Part shown: piece after piece, positions 7,410 to 15,867 of the stretch
Position numbering within the stretch: position 1 is the first letter of the stretch
Layout: every line of letters begins with the position of its first letter
The notes under the pieces: generated by a model
Seen by the model: only the letters and a program-made list of their open reading frames with translations
Told to the model about the DNA's origin: nothing
The model's database searches: none
NCBI GenBank assembly: GCA_013329165.1
Contig: DUKV01000006.1
Span: 1 to 52,515 of the forward strand
DNA length: 52,515 nt
Source: Methanocalculus sp.
GTDB taxonomy: Archaea; Halobacteriota; Methanomicrobia; Methanomicrobiales; Methanocorpusculaceae
Direction of reading: 5' to 3'
Made by a program: the position numbers and the translations under genes

Positions 7410-8789
7410 TTACGCAGTCCGCCCTCGTGCAAGCGAGATGACAACTCCGATAAAACAGAGCATGGCATAGATGAGGAAGGCAACTCTCTGGGCATTGATA
7501 AAGTTGGATGACTGTTCGATGCCGATCTCAACAGCACCGATGAAGAAGGTGAAGAGAAAGAGGCTGATTCCCATTGAAAGAACCATGCCAAACTGACGCA
7601 TTGTCGCAAGAGTGCCGGAGGCAACCCCATATTCAGTTTTTTCTACCGATCCCATCACCGCATTGGTATTTGGGGATGAGAAGAGTGCAAACCCAAAGCC
7701 GAGGAAGAGGAGGGCCACTATGATGACGGGGATCGTTGTCTCTTCCGAGACTCCGGCCAGAATTAAGAGACCGATTGCATTCAGTGCCATCCCGGCAGAT
7801 GCGATGTAGCGGGGTTCTATCCGATCAGAGAGCTTTCCGGCCCATGGGGAGAAGAACACCTGCATCAGGGGCTGGCTCACAAGAACCAGCCCGGCAGATT
7901 TTGGATCAAGCCCTTTGATGATCTGGAGGTACAGGCTGAGGAGGTATCCGATTGCAAAGGTGGCGCTGTAGTTAATCAGGGCGGCAATATTTGAAAAGGT
8001 AAACACACGGTTGTTTTTGAAGATCCTGATATCGAATACCGGATTGTATATCTTTGCTTCATGCGAAAGGAAGATGGGGAGGAGGAGGAAGAAGAGGATG
8101 ATTGCTACCACTCCCTCCTGAGAGGTGATCGAGGTGATCCCAAATATCCCACAGAAGACCACTGCTACATAGAGGAGGGATCCGACAAGATCGAATGGCG
8201 GAGCATCGGCATCTGCCCAGTCCACCGTCATCCAGCGTGTGACAGCAAATATGATGAAGATACATAAAGGCACGAGGATGAAGAAGAGGCTCCTCCACCC
8301 CAGGTAATGCGTGAACACCCCGCCAATGACCGGACCTAGGGAGAGTCCTCCATACACACCGGTTACATTTATCCCAAGCGCCTTGCCCCTTTGCTCTTTT
8401 GGAAAGACTGAAGAGATGATTGCAACGGATGTTCCGAAGATGCAGGCGCTCCCAATCCCCTGAAGGCCCCGAAGCGCTATTAATACCGGAAATGTCGGTG
8501 AAAAGGGTATGAGAAAAGACGAGAGTCCGGTTATTGTAATCCCGATGAGGAAGACTTTTTTTCTCCCATAGATATCGCTCAGCTTTCCAATGGGGATCAG
8601 GAACATCGACGTGAATAACAAAAAGATGGTCGGAACCCAGCCGATCTGGCTCGCATCAGCTGAAAATTCTGCTGCAATCTGTGGGAGGGCGAGATTGACC
8701 ATTGAGCCGATGAACGGTGTCAGGAATGATCCCAGCGTCGCGATAATCAGTACCAACCGAAGCCACGATCGATTATCAGATGGTTCCAA
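7410..8789 (-). CDS. MFS transporter, DHA2 (EmrB/QacA) drug:H+ antiporter family
   Basis: A 459-aa transporter with the length and 13-14 helices of the DHA2 family. Motif A is clear (GKLSDIYGRKKVF, residues 68-80), with a motif C-like GLSLGPVIGGVFT around 149-161 and an imperfect second motif A, GKLSDRIEPRYI, near 320. It probably extrudes small hydrophobic molecules by proton exchange. It is transcribed away from the aro operon across a shared 290-bp regulatory region. Whether it exports an aromatic compound is unknown. Confidence 0.92.
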   Translation of the reverse strand: MEPSDNRSWLRLVLIIATLGSFLTPFIGSMVNLALPQIAAEFSADASQIGWVPTIFLLFTSMFLIPIGKLSDIYGRKKVFLIGITITGLSSFLIPFSPTFPVLIALRGLQGIGSACIFGTSVAIISSVFPKEQRGKALGINVTGVYGGLSLGPVIGGVFTHYLGWRSLFFILVPLCIFIIFAVTRWMTVDWADADAPPFDLVGSLLYVAVVFCGIFGITSITSQEGVVAIILFFLLLPIFLSHEAKIYNPVFDIRIFKNNRVFTFSNIAALINYSATFAIGYLLSLYLQIIKGLDPKSAGLVLVSQPLMQVFFSPWAGKLSDRIEPRYIASAGMALNAIGLLILAGVSEETTIPVIIVALLFLGFGFALFSSPNTNAVMGSVEKTEYGVASGTLATMRQFGMVLSMGISLFLFTFFIGAVEIGIEQSSNFINAQRVAFLIYAMLCFIGVVISLARGRTA

Positions 8790-8855
8790 AATGAATCGAT
8801 TAATGTGTATGAATTCACAAATAATTAATCCATTGTATCGCGCTCACCCACACCT

Positions 8856-8880
8856 TTTTATATTGTACCGTATAACAATA
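8856..8880 (+). promoter_or_regulatory. aro operon promoter with overlapping operator-like dyad
   Basis: A TATA element (TTTTTATATT, 8856-8865) overlaps an inverted repeat TATTGT (8861-8866) / ACAATA (8875-8880) with an 8-bp spacer. Transcription would start near 8885-8890. A dyad on or just after TATA is a typical archaeal repressor site, but no repressor gene lies next to it. Confidence 0.4.
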
Positions 8881-8884
8881 CTAT

Positions 8885-9082
8885 AATGCGTGGTGGATGT
8901 TTTTTCGCCGGTGAATGCTTTTATCTCCGGTAGCGTAGCATCTTTCGTTTTCGCAGACATTCTTCTGAAGCCTGACTCCCAAGCGGAGGCTGTCTTTGGT
9001 TTTTATCGTTTTTTTAGCTACGCCTGAAGACACCAACCTTTCATCTGGTGTCAGAAGGCAGTATGTGTGTTGTGGTTATATT
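8885..9082 (+). promoter_or_regulatory. Structured 5' leader of the aro operon (candidate cis-regulatory RNA)
   Basis: About 200 untranslated bases precede the first aro gene, unusual among the mostly short leaders here. Three stems can be drawn. A 7-bp long-range stem pairs GCGTAGC 8933-8939 with GCTACGC 9017-9023. Inside it, AGAC/GTCT (8955-8958/8992-8995) and AGCCT/AGGCT (8969-8973/8987-8991) form a bulged hairpin followed by U-rich bases 8996-9015. A separate perfect hairpin, GACACCA 9029-9035 / TGGTGTC 9046-9052, has a 10-base loop. The U-rich run could be a terminator inside an attenuator. It does not match a riboswitch class I know. Confidence 0.4.
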
Positions 9083-9877
9083 ATGCATGGAAAAGATATT
9101 CGCCTGGAACGGATCATGGATCGAAAATCGGGGAAGATGATCATCGTCCCGCTCGACCATGGAGTATCGCAGGGCCCGATTATGGGCTTAATTGACCTCT
9201 GTGGGACTGTTGACGCAGTCGCCGAAGGCGGGGCAACCGCAGTGCTTGGCCATGTCGGCCTCGCCCTTCACGGGCACCGCCGATCAGGAGAGGATATCGG
9301 GTTGATCCTGCACCTCTCCGCCAGCACCTCTCTTGGACCGGATCCAAACAACAAGGTGATCGTGAATACCGTCACCCAGGCACTGAAGATGGGGGCAGAC
9401 GCCGTCTCAGTGCATGTCAATATCGGTGCTGATTCTGAGGCATCGATGCTTGCTGATCTCGGAAGGATCTCCATTGAATGCATGGAATGGGGGATGCCAC
9501 TCCTTGCAATGATGTACCCGAGAGGCAGGAAGATAACTGATGAAAACGGTACCGAATACGTGAAGCTCGCAGCACGTGTGGCATCTGAGCTTGGGGCCGA
9601 TATCGTGAAGACGGTCTACACAGGAGACCCGGATTCCTTCCGTGAGGTGACAGAAGGGTGCAGTGTGCCGGTGGTTGTTGCCGGAGGCTCAAAGATGAAT
9701 GATCTCGAGATGCTTCAGGTCATAGAAGGGTCAATGATCGGAGGAGCTGCCGGGATCTCAATCGGGAGGAATGTCTTCCAGCATGCAAATCCACGAGCTT
9801 TCCTGCATGCAGCACGGGCAGTATTGATGGAGAAGAGGACTGCTGAAGAGGCCCTGGAGATACTCAGGGGGAGTTGA
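9083..9877 (+). CDS. 2-amino-3,7-dideoxy-D-threo-hept-6-ulosonate synthase, copy 1
   Basis: A 264-aa class I aldolase of the MJ0400 family, which condenses a 6-deoxy-5-ketofructose phosphate with aspartate semialdehyde in the archaeal route to 3-dehydroquinate. ATG 9083 starts the family N-terminus (MHGKDIRLERIMDR); the frame is open to 8996, but that part is leader. Catalytic residues are kept: Asp25 in PLDHG, Tyr145 in MYPRG, Schiff-base Lys176 in VKTVYTGD. Compared with family members the HKG motif near residue 57 is altered to HVG. It is first in the aro operon and followed after 2 bases by a paralogue. The symbol is left empty because naming varies (aroA', adhS). Confidence 0.9.
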   Translation: MHGKDIRLERIMDRKSGKMIIVPLDHGVSQGPIMGLIDLCGTVDAVAEGGATAVLGHVGLALHGHRRSGEDIGLILHLSASTSLGPDPNNKVIVNTVTQALKMGADAVSVHVNIGADSEASMLADLGRISIECMEWGMPLLAMMYPRGRKITDENGTEYVKLAARVASELGADIVKTVYTGDPDSFREVTEGCSVPVVVAGGSKMNDLEMLQVIEGSMIGGAAGISIGRNVFQHANPRAFLHAARAVLMEKRTAEEALEILRGS

Positions 9878-9879
9878 AC

Positions 9880-10665
9880 ATGATCGGAAAAGAGATACGT
9901 CTTGAGCGGATTATGGATCGGAATACCGGACGAGCGGTTATAATCCCGATGGATCATGGATTCACCCTCGGCCAGATAGAGGGGCTGCTTGATATGCAGA
10001 CTGTGGTCAATGAGGTGAGTGCTGGAGGGGCAAATGCCATTATACTCCATAAAGGAATGGTCAAGGGAGGGCATAGGAGGTATGGCCATGATATCGGCCT
10101 GATCGTCCATCTCTCCGCCAGCACCTCGATGAATCCCGATCCAAATGACAAGGTCCTGATCTGTACCGTTGAAGAGGCCATCACCCTTGGAGCTGATGCA
10201 GTATCGATTCACATCAATCTCGGGGCGCCACAGGAGTCAAAGATGATCGAGGCGGCAGGTGTTGTCTCGCGGGAATGCAGCCGGTGGGCTATTCCTCTCC
10301 TGATCATGATCTACCCCCGTGGTGAGGGGATCGATCCAAATGATCCACGTGCCATTGCCCACTGTGTCAGGGTGGCAGAAGAGTTGGGTGCGGATCTGAT
10401 CAAAACGAACTACCCGCAGGATGAGAAGGCATTCAGGCAGATCATCGCTGCATGCTCGGTTCCGGTGCTTGTCGCCGGTGGTGAAAAAGGTGGGGATCTC
10501 GAATCACTGAAGATGATTGATGATGCAATCCATGCCGGGGGTGCCGGTGTCTGCATGGGGAGAAACGCATTCCAGAGGCAGAACACCACCGAGTTTGTCC
10601 ATACCATCTGCCGGGTTGTACATGATCGCGAAAACCCGGATAAAGCTCTTGGGAGGCTTTCATGA
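9880..10665 (+). CDS. 2-amino-3,7-dideoxy-D-threo-hept-6-ulosonate synthase, copy 2
   Basis: A 261-aa tandem paralogue of the preceding gene. ATG 9880 has GGGGGAG six bases before it; TTG 9874 is a weaker option. Asp25, Tyr145 (IYPRG) and Lys175 (IKTNYP) align with the catalytic set, and the HKG motif (residues 57-59) is canonical, while the TGD motif after the lysine is changed to PQD and the FQH near the C-terminus to FQRQ. Each copy therefore departs from the consensus at different places. Possible explanations are specialisation (ADH synthase versus fructose-bisphosphate aldolase-like), a mixed decamer, or redundancy. Its stop overlaps the aroB' start. Confidence 0.9.
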   Translation: MIGKEIRLERIMDRNTGRAVIIPMDHGFTLGQIEGLLDMQTVVNEVSAGGANAIILHKGMVKGGHRRYGHDIGLIVHLSASTSMNPDPNDKVLICTVEEAITLGADAVSIHINLGAPQESKMIEAAGVVSRECSRWAIPLLIMIYPRGEGIDPNDPRAIAHCVRVAEELGADLIKTNYPQDEKAFRQIIAACSVPVLVAGGEKGGDLESLKMIDDAIHAGGAGVCMGRNAFQRQNTTEFVHTICRVVHDRENPDKALGRLS

Positions 10666-11648
10666 AGGAGTTCTGGGTTGATATCCGCCCATGGAACAAA
10701 GAGGCTGCACTTGCCGCAATAGAGGGTGGAGCAACTGCCCTTCTCCTCAACAGTAGTGAAGAGGGAAGATCTCTTGCAAGGATTCCTATCATTGCTCCGG
10801 ATGGCGATCTCATCGAAGGAAGGGATTTTCACCGGATTGAGATCATCGACAAGGCAACCGAAGAGCAGGCAGCCGAGTATGCCAGACTCGACCGTGTCAT
10901 TGTACGTACAACCGACTGGACCGTCATCCCCCTGGAAAACCTTGTTGCGGTATCTGATCGGATCATTGCAGAAGTCTCCGATGCCCATGAGGCGGCAGTT
11001 GCCCTTGGCATCCTTGAGAAGGGTGTGGGTGGGATTCTGCTCAACTCACAGGATCCGGAAGAGATTCGTTCTGTAGCCGCACTGCTTGAAGCGGATGGCG
11101 GCACTCTGCCTCTCCTCCCCCTGACCATTACCAGGATCACGCCTGTAGGAGTCGGGGACCGGGTCTGTATTGACACCTGCTCCCTCTTTGATGAAGGTGA
11201 AGGGATGCTTGTTGGGAATACATCCTCTGCACTCCTCCTCGTTGCCGCCGAGACCCTTGAGAATCCGTATGTCTCACCCCGCCCATTCCGGGTGAATGCG
11301 GGTGCTGTGCATATGTACATCCTCTCCCCTGATGGTAAAACCCGCTACCTCTCCGAGATAGGCTCCGGAGAGACAGGATGTGCCATAACCGGTGAAGGGC
11401 AGAGCCGTACGGTCTCTGTCGGGAGGGTAAAGATTGAGCGCCGTCCCCTTCTCCTCGTTGAAGCGGAGTATGAGGGGCGGGTTGCAAGTGCGGTCATCCA
11501 GAATGCCGAGACGGTCAGGCTTATCGGGGAAGATGGTGTTGCGCGAAGCGTCGTTGAGCTGAAGGAGGGAGATCGGGTGCTTGGTCACCTGATGACCGGA
11601 GGACGGCATTTTGGGGTTGCCATCGATGAGACCATCCTTGAGAGATGA
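10662..11648 (+). CDS. 3-dehydroquinate synthase II (archaeal type)
   Basis: A 328-aa enzyme of the MJ1249 family that oxidatively deaminates and cyclises the ADH synthase product to 3-dehydroquinate with NAD+. It begins MKEFWVDIRPWNKE, the typical family start, with the ATG overlapping the upstream stop (ATGA). The C-terminal half holds the strongly conserved blocks VGDRVCIDTCSLFDEGEGM, GNTSSALLL and FRVNAGAVHMYI. It is unrelated to bacterial AroB, so this operon uses the DAHP-independent archaeal entry. Confidence 0.95.
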   Translation: MKEFWVDIRPWNKEAALAAIEGGATALLLNSSEEGRSLARIPIIAPDGDLIEGRDFHRIEIIDKATEEQAAEYARLDRVIVRTTDWTVIPLENLVAVSDRIIAEVSDAHEAAVALGILEKGVGGILLNSQDPEEIRSVAALLEADGGTLPLLPLTITRITPVGVGDRVCIDTCSLFDEGEGMLVGNTSSALLLVAAETLENPYVSPRPFRVNAGAVHMYILSPDGKTRYLSEIGSGETGCAITGEGQSRTVSVGRVKIERRPLLLVEAEYEGRVASAVIQNAETVRLIGEDGVARSVVELKEGDRVLGHLMTGGRHFGVAIDETILER

Positions 11649-12480
11649 TGGCCGCACCATCGGGATCATTGGTGGTACCGGCAGTATGGGCGCCCTCTTC
11701 GGGCAGATCTTCGAAGATGCAGGCTGCACCGTGGAGGTGATCGGCAGAGCCCCCGCTTCTGAGTACCGGGGGCTTGCCGGGCGATGCAGTGTGGTGCTGG
11801 TTACCGTTCCCATTTCTGCGACTGAAGAGGTGATCAGAACTGTTGCTCCCGTTCTGGAAAAAGACCAGCTGATTACAGATCTCACCTCCATCAAGGAGAA
11901 GCCGGTTGCAGCAATGCTTGAATCAGGTGCACAGGTGATCGGCCTTCATCCGCTTTTTGGCCCGAATATAGCAACGATAGAGAACCAGAAGCTGATCATG
12001 ACGCCTGCAAGGGCTGATCCAGAGACCCGACTCTGGCTACAGGGGATATTCGAGGAGGCAGGCATGCAGATTCATCTATCGACCCCCGGGGCACATGACA
12101 GGGCGGTGGCGGTGACTCAGGGGATCATTCATCTTCAGAGCATTGCAATGGCGCAGATGCTCAGGAATATGAATTGTAACCTCGAAGAACTCCTCCCCTT
12201 TGCCACCCCGAATGCTCATGCCACATTTGCCTTCATGGCACGGACGCTCTCACAGGACAGCAACCTGTATGGAGGTATCCTCCAGGGGAATCCATCAGTT
12301 GAAGAGACTATATCCGCCTATCTGAAAGCTGTCAAAGAGGTTGGGGAGATGATTCTACAGCATGATCCGGAGGTGTTCAGGGAGGAATTTGATAAGGATG
12401 CTGTACTCTCTGCATCATTTCAAAAAGAAGCAATTCCTCTCACCGACCGCCTCCTTGATCTGGTGGTGATCGAGTGGTAA
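11626..12480 (+). CDS. tyrA: Prephenate dehydrogenase
   Basis: Converts prephenate to 4-hydroxyphenylpyruvate with NAD(P)+ in tyrosine synthesis; 284 aa from ATG 11626. A TTG at 11611 with GGAGG eight bases upstream is an equally good start by Shine-Dalgarno, and both lie inside the 3' end of the dehydroquinate synthase gene. Motifs: dinucleotide-binding GIIGGTGSMG near the N-terminus, catalytic His in GLHPLFGP, and HDRAVAVTQGIIH in the helical domain. No chorismate mutase or ACT domain is attached. The stop overlaps pheA by 7 bases. Confidence 0.93.
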   Translation: MRPSLRDDGRTIGIIGGTGSMGALFGQIFEDAGCTVEVIGRAPASEYRGLAGRCSVVLVTVPISATEEVIRTVAPVLEKDQLITDLTSIKEKPVAAMLESGAQVIGLHPLFGPNIATIENQKLIMTPARADPETRLWLQGIFEEAGMQIHLSTPGAHDRAVAVTQGIIHLQSIAMAQMLRNMNCNLEELLPFATPNAHATFAFMARTLSQDSNLYGGILQGNPSVEETISAYLKAVKEVGEMILQHDPEVFREEFDKDAVLSASFQKEAIPLTDRLLDLVVIEW

Positions 12481-13265
12481 TCGCAGTCCTTGGACCTGCC
12501 GGGACATTCAGCCATGAGGTTGCTGTGAGGCTGAGTGGGGCTGAACCGCTTCTCCTCCCAACCATATCTGCGGTCTTTGCGCTCGCGGAGAAGGGGGAGG
12601 CAATTGGTCTTGTTCCCATAGAGAATAGCGAAGCAGGAGGTGTCGGCCCGACCCTTGACGGGCTCTGCCGGTATGAAGTGAAGATCACCGGGGAATGCTA
12701 TCACCCGATCCACCATACCCTTGCCTCATCTGTTTCGATCGAAGAGATAACAGAGATCTATGCACACCCGCAGACACATGAGCAATGCAGCGAGGCATTT
12801 GATCGCCTGGGTCTGCCGGTGATCCATACAAGCAGCAATGCAGCCAGTGCTCTCAAGGCACTGGAGAACAGGCAGGCTGCTGCTGCCATCTCTGACGGAG
12901 CAGCAGAGTATTATGGCATCCCAATCATTCTCAGGGGACTTGAGAACAGCCCCTCAAATACCACCCGGTTCATCAGGATCGAGAGGAACGGATACTCAGG
13001 AGAAGGTATCATCAAATGCAGCATCCTGATAGATCCAGAGCAGGATCTTCCGGGTCTCCTTCATGCCCTTCTGAGCCCCTTTGCCACCCGTACGATCAAC
13101 CTCTCACGTATCGAATCACGCCCATCAGGCCGGGGAATCGGCAGTTACCGGTTCTTCCTTGATTTCGAGGCAGGAGATGCAGCACAAGAAGCTCTGAATG
13201 AGCTGAAGAAGACCGTTCATGTCAGGGAATTTGGGTGTTATCCGAAGCTCGTGGTGCAGTTATGA
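12474..13265 (+). CDS. pheA: Prephenate dehydratase
   Basis: A 263-aa stand-alone prephenate dehydratase for phenylalanine synthesis, starting at GTG 12474 inside the tyrA stop region. The catalytic domain (1-175) has GPAGTFSHE, PIENSEAGG and the Thr-Arg-Phe triad in NTTRFIRI. The ACT domain (180-263) shows GLLHALLSPFA and the ESRP motif that binds phenylalanine in other PDTs, so feedback inhibition is likely. No mutase domain is fused; chorismate mutase must be encoded elsewhere. The stop overlaps aroA (ATGA). Confidence 0.95.
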   Translation: MVIAVLGPAGTFSHEVAVRLSGAEPLLLPTISAVFALAEKGEAIGLVPIENSEAGGVGPTLDGLCRYEVKITGECYHPIHHTLASSVSIEEITEIYAHPQTHEQCSEAFDRLGLPVIHTSSNAASALKALENRQAAAAISDGAAEYYGIPIILRGLENSPSNTTRFIRIERNGYSGEGIIKCSILIDPEQDLPGLLHALLSPFATRTINLSRIESRPSGRGIGSYRFFLDFEAGDAAQEALNELKKTVHVREFGCYPKLVVQL

Positions 13266-14545
13266 TCGTGAGACTTGAGAAGAGAAATACGCCGGTTGAT
13301 GTACGGGTGCGGGCTCCGCCATCCAAGAGCTATACACACCGGGCACTCATTGCCGCAGCACTGGCAGAGGGTGATTCAATGATCATTGAACCATTGGTGG
13401 CAGAGGACACCCTCCTTACCCTCTCTGCCCTCAGGCAACTGGGTGTTACCATTGAAGAACGTGAGAATGGAATTCTGATCCACGGGACAGGGGGAGTCCT
13501 CTGCCCGGGTGGAAGAGTTACCATTGATCTGAAGAATTCGGGGACAAGCATGCGGCTCCTTGCTTCAGTTGCACTGCTTGCGGATCAGCCTGTCGTGCTC
13601 ACAGGGAGTGAGAGGATGTGTGAGCGGCCGATCGGTGATCTCGTCTCTGCATTGAATGCAATCGGTGGGCATGTCCGGTATCTTGGTAGAGAAGGGTATC
13701 CACCAATTGAGGTTTCAGGGGAGCTGATTGGGGGAGATGTTGAGATATCTCCTGAGATAAGCAGCCAGTTTATCACCTCACTCCTGATGGCAGCACCCTA
13801 TGCAGAGGATGACCTCATCATCTCGCTCCGGGGCCAGTCCGTATCTGCCAGCTACCTCGATATTACCCTTGACCTTATGGCTTCATTTGGCATATCTGTC
13901 AACGTCGATGCCGGGAAAACATTCCCGGTTGCATGCGGGAAGCCATTTGCCGGAAGACGCTATGCGGTTGAGGGCGACTACTCGTCTGCGTCCTACTTCT
14001 TTGCGATCGCTGCTGTCTGCGGGGGGGAGGCCACTGTTACAAACCTGAAACCAACATCTCCACAGGGGGACCGGCAGTTCCTCTCTCTCCTGGGGGATAT
14101 GGGATGCACGGTCTCCTCTCTTGAGAACGGATATCGCCTCATCCGGGATAGCCCGCTCAGAGGGATCACCTGTGATATGTCCGGGATGCCGGACACCGTC
14201 CAGACACTTGCAGCAGTGGCACCGTTTGCCAGTGGCACGACGGTGATCCGGGGAATTGCACATCTCAGGCATAAGGAGAGTGACAGGATAACGGCAATTG
14301 AACAGGTGTTGTCCGGTTTTGGCGCAGATGTAGTTACATCCGGGGACTCCCTTTCAATTACTCCCGGGGAACTGCACGGGGGCATAATCAATCCGGCACA
14401 CGATCACCGGACCGCAATGAGCGGGGCAGTCCTTGGTCTTGGGATTGGAGGCGTATCTATACATAATGCAGAATGTGTCAGCAAATCATATCCGGAATTC
14501 TGGGATGTCCTGAAAGGAGCAGGTCTATGGAACGGTATGTCTTAA
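13262..14545 (+). CDS. aroA: 3-phosphoshikimate 1-carboxyvinyltransferase (EPSP synthase)
   Basis: A 427-aa EPSP synthase that adds enolpyruvate from PEP to shikimate-3-phosphate. ATG 13262 overlaps the pheA stop; the longer frame from 13235 is not needed. Family signatures: PPSKSYTHRALIAAALAEG near residues 20-38, LKNSGTSMRLL around 95, GDYSSASYFF near 240, and LRHKESDRITAI around 340. The chain is full length. The stop overlaps the next gene by 19 bases. Confidence 0.97.
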   Translation: MIVRLEKRNTPVDVRVRAPPSKSYTHRALIAAALAEGDSMIIEPLVAEDTLLTLSALRQLGVTIEERENGILIHGTGGVLCPGGRVTIDLKNSGTSMRLLASVALLADQPVVLTGSERMCERPIGDLVSALNAIGGHVRYLGREGYPPIEVSGELIGGDVEISPEISSQFITSLLMAAPYAEDDLIISLRGQSVSASYLDITLDLMASFGISVNVDAGKTFPVACGKPFAGRRYAVEGDYSSASYFFAIAAVCGGEATVTNLKPTSPQGDRQFLSLLGDMGCTVSSLENGYRLIRDSPLRGITCDMSGMPDTVQTLAAVAPFASGTTVIRGIAHLRHKESDRITAIEQVLSGFGADVVTSGDSLSITPGELHGGIINPAHDHRTAMSGAVLGLGIGGVSIHNAECVSKSYPEFWDVLKGAGLWNGMS

Positions 14546-15867
14546 TCGGGCTTCGGGGATCCGGAAAAACTGCCTGCGGAAAGAGGATGGCAGAAAAGCT
14601 CCGGATACCCCTCTATGATACCGATGCTTTGATTGAGGCGAGGGCGAAACAGAGCATCCCGGAGATCTTCTCTGATCTTGGGGAGGGGGTATTCCGGCAT
14701 ATGGAGCGGGAGGTGATCGCATCTCTTCCGGATGGAGCTGCTGTGATTGCAACAGGTGGCGGTGCCGTCATGGATCCACAGAATATACAACGACTTCGTC
14801 GAAAAGCACACATCATCCTCCTGACAGCAGATGAAGAAACCCTTCACTCCCGGATACAGGGGAGTGGTCGGCCGGCGCTGACCACCCTGTCAGATCTGGA
14901 TGAGATCCGCCATCTTGCCGGGGTGAGAATGCCGGTCTATCGTGGTCTGGCCGATCTCTGTATCGACACCGGCTCACTCAGGGCTGATGAGGCCGCTGCC
15001 AGGATCATCCGGCTGAATGGGATGCGAAGACGGAATCCGGAACTCTTTACAGAGACCCTGGCAGAACTCAATTGCGATACACCGGATGATCTCATCAACT
15101 GTCCGCTTATCTGTGGGATCACCGGAAACCCTGTCTCCCATAGCAGGAGCCCGCACCTCTATAATACACTCTTTCCTGAGTATGCCATACCCGGACGGTA
15201 CCTCTTCCTCCCTGCGAAATCGGCAGAGGATGCAATCCGCATAATGCTTGCAGTTGGAGCGAAAGGGCTATCTGTCACGATCCCATTCAAAGAGATGATG
15301 ATCTCCTGTATCGATGAGCCGGATGGGGATGCCCGTGCTATTGGCGCCGTCAATACGGTCATCTCCTGTGATGAGCGGCTCTATGGACACAATACCGACT
15401 GGATCGGCATCCGTGAGCCCATCAGGGATCTCCGCGGAGGGGATGCCCTTGTTGTGGGTGCAGGTGGAGCCGCCGCCGCCGCAGTCTATGCTCTCCAATC
15501 GCTTGAGATGGACGTTTGCATTGCAAACAGAACAGAAAAGCGTGGTGAGGTGCTTGCAGAGCGGTTTGGATGCAGGAGCTCCCCTCTCTCCTCATCGATA
15601 AACGCCGATCTGATCGTCAATGCCACCCCTGTCGGGATGAAGGAGGATGATGGCTCCCCTGTTCCATCCGGATTATTGAAACCGGACACAACCATCTTTG
15701 ATCTCGTCTACACCCCCCCCATGACCCCGCTCCTCAGGGAAGCCGAAGCAGCGGGGTGTAGGATTATTCAGGGCACAGAGATGTTCATCCACCAGGCACG
15801 GGCCCAGTTCAGGCTTTTCACCGGAATCGATCCCGGAATCGATCGGATCAGGGAGGTGCTCTCATGA
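14527..15867 (+). CDS. Fused shikimate kinase (bacterial P-loop type) - shikimate dehydrogenase
   Basis: A 446-aa fusion. Residues 1-165 are a bacterial-type P-loop shikimate kinase: Walker A GLRGSGKT (8-15), substrate Asp in YDTD (30-33), GGGAV (77-81), lid arginine in GSGRPAL (113-119) and the RMPVYRGLAD adenine-side motif (134-143). Residues 193-446 are AroE: NPVSHSRSP (201-209), catalytic Lys255 in VTIPFKE, GHNTDW, dinucleotide loop GAGGAAAAA and NATPVGM. AAGGAGC precedes ATG 14527. Most archaea instead use a GHMP-family shikimate kinase. Fusing steps 4 and 5 gives an order swapped relative to the pathway (kinase first, dehydrogenase second). The stop overlaps aroC. Confidence 0.95.
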   Translation: MERYVLIGLRGSGKTACGKRMAEKLRIPLYDTDALIEARAKQSIPEIFSDLGEGVFRHMEREVIASLPDGAAVIATGGGAVMDPQNIQRLRRKAHIILLTADEETLHSRIQGSGRPALTTLSDLDEIRHLAGVRMPVYRGLADLCIDTGSLRADEAAARIIRLNGMRRRNPELFTETLAELNCDTPDDLINCPLICGITGNPVSHSRSPHLYNTLFPEYAIPGRYLFLPAKSAEDAIRIMLAVGAKGLSVTIPFKEMMISCIDEPDGDARAIGAVNTVISCDERLYGHNTDWIGIREPIRDLRGGDALVVGAGGAAAAAVYALQSLEMDVCIANRTEKRGEVLAERFGCRSSPLSSSINADLIVNATPVGMKEDDGSPVPSGLLKPDTTIFDLVYTPPMTPLLREAEAAGCRIIQGTEMFIHQARAQFRLFTGIDPGIDRIREVLS

